64,000 nt of DNA from Datisca glomerata (Eukaryota > Streptophyta > Magnoliopsida > Cucurbitales > Datiscaceae). Numbering within the stretch: the first letter of the stretch is position 1; each line of letters starts with the position of its first letter. A model generated the notes under the pieces. It was given only the letters and a program-made list of their open reading frames with translations. It was not told the DNA's origin and did no database searches. Where the stretch lies: contig QANY01011400.1 of NCBI GenBank assembly GCA_003255025.1, forward strand, positions 806,001 through 870,000. The letters run 5' to 3'. A program made the translations under genes and the position numbers. Positions 26,401 to 33,800 of this stretch are shown in pieces.

Positions 26401-29400
26401 CCTCCTTTTTGATAGTTTTACCTTTTTGTTGATCAAAAGAATTTCAGTTTCATAACCCAACAAACCATCTACTTCTACATGTTTTGCTGCCAATAGCTGC
26501 CCCTTAACCAATTGAGTTTCTTATCTATAATATATTAAAATGAACTTGTGAAAAACTTTCATTTATCCATTTTATCGTTCTACTTCAACCGTTTATCCTA
26601 AATTACCCTTTAACTTGAGACGTGTCAAAACCTAATTAGTTACCAATTATGAATTGCCCCTCAACTTGGCACGTGTTAAACTTTGTTTAGTTATTAATAT
26701 GAATCATAAATTGAAGAGCCATGCCATTTTTATTACACCCCTTTTGAAATACTTGAAATGATGCACTATTTTAATATATCAACATTTAGATTACATTTGT
26801 TAAATATAATTTTACAAATGTAAAATAACATATTACGGATGACAACTGTCAAATTACATATGTTTAATACAACTTTACAGATTTGATCAGTTGCAAAATT
26901 AATTATTTGAGAACAAACAACTATTCAATTAATTCATTTATAAATATTTATCAAAATTAATTAATTTAGAAATTTCATTAATTTATAAGTGTTAATTAAT
27001 TAAGTTTCTTAAGTTAGAACTTTTTAAAATAATCTTTATAAATTAATTATTTGAGAACAAACAACTATTCAATTAATTCATTTATAAATATTTATCAAAA
27101 TTAATTAATTTAGAAATTTCATTAATTTATAAGTGTTAATTAATTAAGTTTCTTAAGTTAGAACTTTTTAAAATAATCTTTATAAAGACAATAAAAACTT
27201 ATTACAAGACTCTTCTTAGCACATGATATAACGTTACAAATCTGAAACATGATTTTATGGTTGATAACTGTCAAATTACATTTTTTAGTACAACTTTAAA
27301 TATCTGAAACAACATTTTATGGAGTGAAAAGTTGCAACTCTTTAAAAATATCTTTATGAAGACAATAAAAAATCACTACAAGGTCTCATCATAGCACATA
27401 CTATTTTTTTCGAATTTCAACTTCAAATGAACGTTTGCAACAACGATGATCATTGTGTCAACTAATTCGAAAATGCTCTCGAAAAGTACATTTGTCACAT
27501 TCTCATTCGTTGATATTATTATTTTTTATCAATATCACAAACTATGATTTAGCCCACCTGAACTGCCATGAATCTATTAATATCATTTTTTAACAAGTGA
27601 AACAAAAAACCTTTTTAAGTAGATAAGTATTTGTTGTTATGTTGGATAGAAACAACATACAATTCCATAAACATAGTTACATAAAATTTTCAAATTATAA
27701 AAAATTAAATCTATAATACAAACGAAAAGAGGAAGATCAAAGTTTTCATAAACAGAAATAGATAACTTGATTCTAATGAAATCACTTTTTCTTTTAATTT
27801 TTTAGAGCACGTTTCTACTATACACTCTTAATTTTTTTCCTAGAAGCATACATGATTTTGTTTGACTGCTAAATAAAAATATGTCAACAAATAAGCACAA
27901 TAACAATTTACTGACAAATTAATACAAGTAATATATTGCTAAATACATTTCTTTTAAATTCTCATAAACACAATATGATCATGAATAATAATCATATCTA
28001 CAAATATAATATGTTTAATTGCATGCACATGTGTATTGACCAATATACTTTAAATGAAAGAAATATGTCCACAGTTCTACTTTATAAAGACTATTAATCT
28101 GTATATGATTATGAAATCATGTTCCTGAATATCTCTATCATGACTATGACAGGATGGTCAAAGGAAATGGACGTTGGGGATGGCTTGCCAAGGATCGGAT
28201 CCTGCATCATTGGTTCGGTTATTTATTGATTATGGCCGATATACAGAGGCTACAAATCTTTTGGTTGAGTTCATAGAATCACTTGCCTCAGTGGTAGCTT
28301 GCTGTCTTAAAATTCTTTTTAATTCATTTAGTAGAAAATTATGCCTTCCTGCTTTGTGCAATTATACTTACCCTCTAAGTTTATGGCACGTAAGAGGCAA
28401 GCTAGTGGATGTGGATTTTCCTGCCAAGTGTGCTGAATATAGCACGTCTGACATCTAGAACATGGATGTGCTAGGACGTGAGTTTTAGTTTAAGAAGCAT
28501 GTTCTCAGCACACAAGTAGCAGATGTGACCTCATGCAGTATCTCAAAAGAATACAATGAAAGTGGAGGAACGTCATATTTGAAAATGCTATGTAAACAAA
28601 TATTAACTTTTACTAAACAATATTGACTGTAACTACTAATTAAAATGCCATTACATTTAGAAAGTAAAGAAAAAGGGAAAACAATGGGACTCAGGTTTCC
28701 AAGGAAATCTCCATAACCACTTACCAAGAAGGGCCGCATTCCTAGTGATCAGGTTGCCTGCACCTGAACCCCTTTCCCCGTTATATCTAGACACTTTGTT
28801 CCAACCCATTAATTGGTCCTTCCTACACTCATCAACCCCGTTCCACAAAAAATCCATCACGCATTTCTCTAAAGACCCATCATATAGGAATTTTGAAGAG
28901 AGACATAAAAATCTGGGTAAAGCTTCCAAATTTCTCTAAATCGTTTCCAATTGGAGAACCTCTTTGTCCCGGTGTTCTAGTTGATTTGAGTGGTTCTTGT
29001 CCTCTTTTGAACTTTTGGATGTAATTTTATATTTTAATTAATATATGCTGTGTTTCATTTAAAGATCAAAATAAATGTATGTTTTCAATCTTGCTCCTAT
29101 GCTAATGATACGCTTTGGGAAATACTAAAGAAAGTTTTCAACTTTGTGCAGCGACCTGCAGACATAGTAAATCGGAAAAAACCATTTGCGGTTTGGTTTC
29201 CATACACATTAATCGAGCGTCTTTGGTGCCAACTGGAAGCATTGATCCGATCAGGTCACATGGTGGATCAATGTAGTAAGCTCAAAATACTACTGCACGG
29301 AGCTTTGCTGAGCCATTTTAAACTGGTACTCTACATCTCTTATTAGCTCCTTTAGCTTGTTGGCTGTTAGGGACATTGCTTAAAGGTATATTGTCTTATT

Positions 29401-29448
29401 TTTCAGCTGAAGGTTGATGAAGATGATGCACTTTCTGCTATTCGCTGA
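4157..29448 (+). CDS. NUP160: Nuclear pore complex protein NUP160, C-terminal half (15 exons, 5' partial)
   Basis: NUP160 is a scaffold nucleoporin of the Y-shaped Nup107-160 complex on both faces of the pore. In Arabidopsis it is also called SAR1 and acts in mRNA export and auxin and cold responses (family knowledge). Exons joined by GT-AG rules are 4157-4319, 4935-5203, 5299-5486, 18395-18465, 18619-18953, 21102-21170, 21264-21579, 21776-21898, 22248-22356, 22440-22511, 22641-22776, 25595-25702, 28153-28293, 29152-29325 and 29407-29448. They total 2316 nt, with every phase matching and a TGA at 29446-29448. Recognisable blocks include EGACQFALAALELVDE, GRLWANIFKFMLDLDHFYDA, RHNWRRAASYIYFYSARL, AEYLLTVANVKWTYSG, DPQIELPLWLIQMFK and AVWFPYTLIERLWCQLE. 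The fold is all-helical. Upstream exons with the beta-propeller are not seen. Splice sites were assigned by eye; the family call is secure. Confidence 0.93.
5487..7070. other. Start of the 12.9-kb NUP160 intron; non-coding, repeat-like
   Basis: No exon or protein domain is visible. A direct repeat of about 30 bp occurs at roughly 5857 and 5932 (TACCAAAC.A.CC.T.TAACATTCA). It has the ...ACCAAACGAGCCC form common at the ends of plant MITEs, so this may be a MITE terminus. From about 6510 the sequence becomes GC-richer and pyrimidine-rich, and looks like the untranslated leader of the copia element whose gag begins at 7071. I could not find its 5' LTR or a TGGTATCAGAGC primer site here. Confidence 0.45.
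7071..11138 (+). mobile_element. Ty1/copia retrotransposon 1, degenerate gag-pol, 5' LTR not found
   Basis: Domain order is copia-type. Gag comes first (7071-7790, with SNYLDWSKAVRLYL), then a zinc-knuckle remnant (about 7808-7860, C..CHKP.HTKFECRKL). The protease WVIDSGATYHMTGN is near 8058-8100. The GAG-pre-integrase HCRLGHPSFHLLKKLCP is near 8450. The integrase with DVWGP and FGDDYS runs 8600-8705 and is broken to 9310. Reverse transcriptase runs about 9600-10200 (CKWVLTVKVNPDGS, KARRVAKGYAQT, YGLKQSPRAWFGKF, VVYVDDI). RNase H (10376-10972) has SDADWADSK, SRSSAESEYRAM and the complete tail LWCDNQAALHI. Stops and frameshifts occur at about 7217, 7790, 8275, 8705, 9317, 10030 and 10197. It lies sense-oriented inside a NUP160 intron. 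Confidence 0.9.
11139..11532 (+). repeat. 3' LTR of copia element 1
   Basis: It begins immediately after the polypurine tract GAGGGGGAG (11130-11138) with TGTTACAG and is read to end at ...TTCTTAACA, giving TGTTA...TAACA ends. The right boundary is inferred from this inverted end and from the LINE homology that starts just after it. No second copy is available for comparison. Confidence 0.55.
11533..12120 (+). mobile_element. LINE 3' fragment (zinc-binding C-terminal domain of RT)
   Basis: On the plus strand the reading frames give LWKAKISKKIQFFLLEP, then an HCPF-like IRCPFPRELWHKL block. This matches the zf-RVT domain that ends plant LINE ORF2 proteins (usual form: HLFLHCPFAWRLWY). Toward 12090 the text turns into ATACAATTTCTGTTTCC followed by A-rich DNA, as at LINE 3' ends. 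Stops are frequent. It directly abuts the copia LTR, so copia 1 may have inserted into this LINE. Confidence 0.65.
12121..13365 (-). mobile_element. LINE ORF1-like (DUF4283) scrap and unassigned intron sequence
   Basis: On the minus strand at about 13050-12960 the frame reads WIKAMGLPLQLWDYNISKVM, close to the WI.v.GLPlhLW motif of the DUF4283 domain in plant LINE ORF1 proteins. The stretch 12850-12960 continues with charged residues but no clear motif. The 102-codon plus-strand frame at 12470-12778 has no family features. Everything else in this interval is unassigned. Confidence 0.45.
13371..13620 (-). repeat. 3' LTR of copia element 2
   Basis: A 250-bp LTR which on the minus strand starts TGTGGAAATC and ends TTCTCTACA. 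It is nearly identical to 17991-18240. The minus-strand transcription direction makes this the 3' copy. Confidence 0.95.
13621..13630 (-). other. Polypurine tract of copia element 2
   Basis: The minus strand reads TTGAGGGGGG directly before the 3' LTR. This is the plus-strand priming site for retrotransposon DNA synthesis. Confidence 0.85.
13650..17760 (-). pseudogene. gag-pol of copia element 2, broken
   Basis: From 17750 down, gag comes first (17750-17457, with FKIENTLHDLRQGDMSVTQF). The zinc knuckle WCDHCRKPSHTRETC lies within 17262-16855 and is a good C-x2-C-x4-H-x4-C. The protease WIVDSSASDHMTGD is near 16820-16775. Next is GAG-pre-integrase (YSLGHPNFTYLQKLFPS). The integrase (DVWGP, then TDNAKEYFE, then VAERKNRH) is broken at about 16100 and 15910. 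RT has YGLKQSPRAW and VYVDDIILIGDH (14689-14333). RNase H has DANWAGSVTDRRSTSGY and SRSSAEAEFRAL (14348-13833). After FCDNQ a short deletion shifts the frame at about 13845, although the RTKHVE and DILTKALP tail is still readable. The protease has Ser where DSGA normally has Gly. Confidence 0.9.
17979..17990 (-). other. Primer binding site (initiator tRNA-Met) of copia element 2
   Basis: The minus strand reads TGGTATCAGAGC directly inside the 5' LTR. This is the classic 3'-end complement of initiator methionine tRNA used by copia elements. Confidence 0.9.
17991..18240 (-). repeat. 5' LTR of copia element 2
   Basis: The 250-bp partner of the LTR at 13371-13620, with about 12 single-base differences by my alignment. 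It is flanked on the right by the GTTTA target duplication. Confidence 0.95.
18395..18953 (+). CDS. NUP160: NUP160 exons D-E
   Basis: Exon D (18395-18465) is only 71 bp. It follows TTTTTTGTAG, encodes RASSGKGSSEALQSCSHDTG and ends in phase 1, matching the conserved RASSG.G...ALQS block of plant NUP160. Exon E (18619-18953) follows CTACTCTAG, encodes AGAVWRFHYYQWAMQKFEQY through CLRRFVIVLYERGAIK and ends in phase 0. The small exon D, sitting alone behind a 12.9-kb intron, would be easy for gene predictors to miss. Without it the frame between exons C and E does not join. Confidence 0.9.
18954..19684. other. NUP160 intron, no gene seen
   Basis: A-rich intron sequence. The string ACTCCACCAATATCTTCT at about 19305 occurs again near 20383 in the LINE scrap, which suggests this part also derives from that repeat family. 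Nothing else is recognisable. Confidence 0.4.
19685..20475 (-). mobile_element. LINE 3' fragment (zf-RVT region) in NUP160 intron
   Basis: The minus strand (20475 down) reads PWKFISRGFN, then DKWVWELDKSGVFSCKSFMN, then RRPYMCLSFSWCVLCKSNFE followed by HLFLHCSSAS. These are the WVW..DSGiFSCKSF, RR.PymcLsPswCvlC and HLFLHC signatures of the C-terminal region of plant LINE ORF2. It ends in a poly-T run at about 19678-19690, which on the minus strand is the LINE poly-A tail. That gives a precise 3' end. Several frameshifts are present. Confidence 0.8.
20476..21101. other. NUP160 intron, no gene seen
   Basis: AT-rich intron sequence ending in the pyrimidine-rich tract and TTTACTGTAG acceptor of exon F. 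No repeat or coding signature is evident. Confidence 0.5.
21102..22776 (+). CDS. NUP160: NUP160 exons F-K
   Basis: Six exons with short introns: 21102-21170 (ILCGGQLPFIGLTEKVEQEL), 21264-21579 (helical block with RHNWRRAASYIYFYSARL), 21776-21898 (LEDEFLLTSAEYLLTVANVK), 22248-22356 (SELVDLLVENNLYDTAFSVL), 22440-22511 (ELENVFSALSLKCCPNRVG) and 22641-22776 (ending QWEILELYL). Phases run 0, 1, 1, 2, 2, 0 and all join. The donor of the 21264 exon lies 11 bp before an in-frame TAA at 21588-21590, so intron retention would truncate the protein there. The arrangement is ordinary for this gene family. Confidence 0.92.
23116..23396. repeat. Tandem duplication of about 140 bp in NUP160 intron
   Basis: The block starting ATTCATTTGGTTACAATCCA at 23116 recurs at 23256 with few differences and ends near ACTAACCTAGAA. 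It is AT-rich with no coding content. The rest of 22777-23640 shows nothing recognisable. Confidence 0.8.
23640..25310 (-). mobile_element. Ty1/copia fragment 4 (RT to RNase H), antisense in NUP160 intron
   Basis: Reading the minus strand from 25310 down: a stretch like the integrase C-terminal end (TIDVSFFEN near 25020, the position of the usual vTfFE motif), then an RT block like LDVKNAFL..L (about 24300-24240), then the catalytic YVDD motif as VDDLFIIDASA (about 24125-24090). The RNase H start LIDKGRYP.L and an MDAVHRI.R.YLK block follow (23860-23690). There is one stop or frame change about every 50-100 bases. LTRs were not found. It is the oldest-looking copia piece in the window. Confidence 0.75.
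25595..25702 (+). CDS. NUP160: NUP160 exon L
   Basis: A 108-bp exon between TTTGCAG and GTAATT. It encodes GKYKGLHARLPVVVAETLLS and then DPQIELPLWLIQMFK, one of the best conserved blocks in plant NUP160. It is flanked by introns of 2.8 and 2.45 kb and is in phase 0 at both ends. Confidence 0.92.
25703..28152. other. 2.45-kb NUP160 intron with a possible Helitron start
   Basis: This is very AT-rich. At 26524 the sequence TCTATAATATATTAAAA follows an A, which is the form of the 5' end of many plant Helitrons (insertion between A and T, starting TC). The next about 1.3 kb is low-complexity DNA of the sort found in non-autonomous Helitrons. I could not find the expected 3' hairpin followed by CTAG or CTRR before the next exon, so this is only a candidate. 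Confidence 0.35.
26897..27184. repeat. Perfect 144-bp tandem duplication
   Basis: The block that begins AATTAATTATTTGAGAACAA at 26897 begins again at 27041. By eye I see no difference between the two 144-bp copies. It is about 80% AT and non-coding. Identity this high suggests a recent duplication or an assembly artefact. Confidence 0.9.
28153..28293 (+). CDS. NUP160: NUP160 exon M
   Basis: A 141-bp exon after ATGACAG. It encodes DGQRKWTLGMACQGSDPASL and LFIDYGRYTEATNLLVEFIE, in phase 0 at both ends. The intron that follows (28294-29151) contains a LINE scrap. Confidence 0.92.
28657..28960 (-). mobile_element. LINE RT C-terminal scrap in NUP160 intron
   Basis: The minus strand encodes KCVMDFLWNGVDECRKDQLM, then WNKVSRYNGERGSGAGNLIT and NAALLGKWLWRFPWKPES. 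This matches the FLWsG....h.v.W..vc.pk..GGLG..nl...N.ALLgKWLWRf block found after the RT core in plant LINEs. The frame is open for 90 codons, but the fragment is truncated at both ends. Confidence 0.8.
29152..29448 (+). CDS. NUP160: NUP160 last two exons and stop
   Basis: Exon N (29152-29325) encodes RPADIVNRKKPFAVWFPYTL, ERLWCQLEALIRSGHMVDQC and on to LLSHFKL. Exon O (29407-29448) encodes LKVDEDDALSAIR and stops at TGA. The short C-terminal exon, with its acidic DEDDALSA end, agrees with other plant NUP160 proteins. Confidence 0.92.
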
Positions 29449-30849
29449 GATTCCAGATAACTTTATTAGGATTATAGTGTAGCAGAGGATGTCGTGAATT
29501 TTTTTGTAGGACTTTTAGAGTGCAGCGAGTAATATATATCACGGCAAGTTTTGGTAGCATCTGTCTTTTCCCCATGAATTATAAGGTCAGGGGGACCTAT
29601 AGAATGAGAATGTGTTACCCAATATTTTAGTGAAAAATACGAAATTGTAACACTAACTGTGTTGGTGCATATATCCCCTACGGCCTTCTAAATGATAATT
29701 TGAGAGATGAGTGGGAAGCACAAAACATATGCTTCTGTAATGGGGATTGATATTTAGAATATAACGTATTTTATATTGGAGAAAATTTAGATATTTGTTT
29801 ATGTGATGTAATAAAATATTACATATTTTATATTGGAGAAAATATAGAAATGTTTTTATGTTGATGTAATATACCATTTTTATTTTTGTAAAATACATTT
29901 TCATAGTGGTTGTCTAATTAGATGCTCCGCATCATATATTATTGGTTATGCTTACCACTTGTTTCATATATTATTATTTTAGTTGTTATTTACTGTTATT
30001 TACTAGTTTGATATAAGTTATGCTTACTTTATAAAACTCCTTTCATATCATAGTTTAAACACTAAAGAATGGATTTGCAAAACGAACCCTGGATCTTTTG
30101 TCATCTTTTTAATCAATTTTACATTATGAAATTTAGTGAAAGTGAAAAATTATTGCTGATCATAATCACATCTTCGTTGTCGAATCCCAATATAATACTC
30201 AATTATATTTTTGGAGAATGATCATGTGATCAGTGTGTTATGTCTGAATGACTCACAATTTTCTCCACCTAATTTCCACAAAAACGCAGAGGATGAGTGC
30301 ATGGAGGATGAGATGGAGGTGTGAATACATTGAAACCAATCTTGGAAAGACCAATCAGAAACATATGTTAGCTTTTGAGGTAAATATAGTGAAACTAATC
30401 TCACTAGTAGAGATTTTACACTTTCTACAAACCAAAAGCATAGAATAGATACATTTCCGGACTAACCAAAAGCACATAATTGATGCATTTCCCGAATAAT
30501 AATGCAAATAGAGTAGAACATAATAGATTGGTGGATACTTGACTGATGGCACAAAACGATTTCTTTTATGCATCCATATAAGTTTCTTATCTCATCACAT
30601 ATATTAAATTCTTAACCACATAATATATTATAACACAACACAATAACTTATTCATGATAAGAACAAAGAAAACATCGTAAAATTTATACATCACAAAACA
30701 TAAATATAGTTTCTGTTATAAATTTTGAGACTAACAAAACATATATATAGTTTCTGTTATAAATTCCTGAAAACGCAAATAAAACTATTCCTTCTTAGAA
30801 AGATCAATGATGTTCAGTTTATTTCGAAAATTGATGTTATGAAATATAT
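29449..30849. other. NUP160 3' UTR and downstream spacer
   Basis: No gene is visible. A 57-bp tandem repeat occurs at about 29768 and 29825 (ATTTTATATTGGAGAAAAT.TAGA). Another short duplication (ATATAGTTTCTGTTATAAAT) lies at about 30703 and 30744. I could not assign a polyadenylation site with confidence. Confidence 0.5.
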
Positions 30850-33800
30850 GCTTCACAAGAGAAAAAGATGATTAGCTACTAGAGAGACTAGCAGCTAGAC
30901 AAATATTATTAAATAAGAAAAAAGAAATGGAAACATAATAGAGTTCAGAACGGGAGAACACCAGAGGCGGTGACTCAACTAGTAGAAAGCTAAAGAAATA
31001 GCAACTTAGCACAGTAAAAAAAATATGAAATGTAAATCCCCCCTCAGCTAGCCTTGTTCAAAAAACCTTATCTGATAAAAACCCCATTGGAAAAACCCAG
31101 AAAAGGAAAAACAATGCTAACCATAAAACTATCTAAATCTATAAGAACCCCGACCCACCAAATTGTCATGGTATGATTGTTGGCAAGAAGCAGGAAGCTC
31201 AGAGTACCAAATAGGACCGTCAGCAGTGACCTTCTCTAAAGATATGAGAAACATGAAAATTCTAGGAGATAAGATTTAAACATCGAGACTAATCACCTTT
31301 AAAAGACCAAGGAATTTCAAGTGAGCGAGAGATAAGAAGAGAAACAATGTATGTCGAGTCACTCTCCAACGAAAGAGAAGACCATTTTTCTGATAAGCAA
31401 AATTTATTGCCTGAATAACAGCACATAACTCAGCTTCAAAAGAAAATGCTGATACTCAGGGTAAGACAAAACCTCCTTTAAAAAATCCACAATGATTATC
31501 GAAGATTCCACCACATCCAGCATGACCTGGACATCCAAGCGTAGCACCATCAGTATTCACTTTGATCCAACTTGGAGGAGGAGGAAACCAATGAACAGGA
31601 ATAATCTTTGGAGCTTTTGAAGGAAGACCTTTAATACCAAGAGAATGAAGAACAGGAAGGTCAATGATGGATTTGTACATAGTACCACTTTGCAATCTAT
31701 TAGCATCCCGTATAACAGTCCAAACAAAAGATAAAGATCGATAAATCGAGATTGAATCATCTTCAAATATGAAACTGTTACGGACATGCCAAATAGTAGA
31801 GGGGATCGCCACAGTACCGTCCTCCAAATGTTAAATAGTTGATCACTCATAGAGACAGAAACAACGTTTCTAATTTTTTTTATAAAATCAGAAAAAGTAT
31901 CCAACTATCTCTGGAATTTGATTGAAATACTAGTCCGAATTGCTAAAGCATAAGGACAACGAAGAAATATATGATCCATCGATTCAACATCAAGTTTACA
32001 TAAAGCCCAACATGGCGCTAAAGTGATCCCTCTGGCCTAAATGAGATCCATGGTAGGTAACCTATGAAGATGAGCACGCCAAATAATTGTTAAGCGAGAG
32101 GGAGGAATATATGAAGACCAAATATGAGCAACCCAAAAAGGCTTTTCCTAGAGATCAATAAAATGTAGATAAGCGTACTTAATATTTACGTTGCCCAATG
32201 CAGAGGGCATCTAAACTAGAGTACCTGAAATATCAACAACCATCACAATAGTCGAAATGAGATGAGCCACAACTATAAATTTATTACAAAATTCGATAGG
32301 AGGATGCCAAACACCATCAAGAGTAAGAAGATCAGAAACAAGCAAATGTAAATTACATCTCTCTATAAGGATTTGTAGACTATCAATCAACGAGATGCCC
32401 AACCAATTATCTTGCCAACAAGTTTAATCTTGGGTGTGTAATAATAATTCATTTGCACTCAGAAAGAAAAGCGAAGTAATCTAAATGAAAAACAAGCCAA
32501 ATAGATGAAGAAATATAATAACGACGACCATGAATCAAAAGAGAAGAGTATCTTGAATAAAGGTACACATAAATAAAAAGATCAAAAGTTATAAGCTTCC
32601 ATTGAGCTTTCTCAACAAGACATGATTTATAGTACTCAAGCCACAGTCACAAATTTACAGTGATCCACCAAGCTCGTTCAAATAAAGTTACGAATAGCTT
32701 GATTTAATTTTTTTCAATAAACCCACATGCCATTATAGGCCATGAAAGAGTGAATGAACATAGAATGAATCACAGAGTTAACTAAATAAACATGACCAGT
32801 AAGAGAAATAGTCTTTCCCATCCAAGAACACATCCTGGCCATAATATGATCTGCAATACTCTGAAGGTGAGAGGTTTTAAGAAAACCAACAAAAACGAGG
32901 AACGCCCAAATAAGTAAAAGGAAGAGAACACCTGCGCATGCCAATTAGAGACAAAAGAGCTTATTGTCTTCTTGTAGAGAGTGCCTGACCAAAAGAAATG
33001 GAATACTTCTCCCAATTAACCTCTTGACCTGACAAATTACCATAAACAGTGAAAGCGTTAGTAACTTTATTAATATTGGTCCTCGTACCTTTACAAAAAA
33101 AAGCAGGACATCATCAGCATATAGGAAGTGAATAGGAGCAACAATTTCCCTCGAAGATGAGATGGGTTGAAGGTCACCGTTATTGGACATATGAATCAAG
33201 TAACGGCTAAGCAAATATTCAGCAATACCAAAGAGAAGAGGAGATAAAGGATCTCCCTAACAAACACCTATTGAACATTTAAAATAACCTTCTAGACTGC
33301 CATTAATCAGAAAATACGAGCAGAGGAGAAGATATTTGAAATCCAAGAGCAAAAGGTGTTAGAAAAACTGAAGGCTGAAAGAACTCGAATAATGAAAGAC
33401 CATCGCATGAAATTAAAAGCTTTCCTGATGTCAATTTTCACATCAACATTACCACCATAACACTTTTTATTAAGACTATTGACACAATCGGATGCGGCCA
33501 CAATGCAATTCTCAATATGTCGACCTTGAATAAAACCAAAATGATTTGGAGAAATAATGCTGCTAAATATAATGGCAAGCCTCTCAGAAACAATCTTCGT
33601 AATAACTTTGTAAATGAAGTTTTCGAGAACAATAGGACGCAATTGATCAATCTTCGAAGCATAAGGGACTTTGGGACCAAAACCATAAAATTGAGTTTAA
33701 TCTAGGCATAATGTGTCCCTATCTGAAAAAGAACTGAACAACTTTAATCATGTCACTACCAACAATATCCCAACAGGCGTGAAAAAATGAGCCAATAAAA

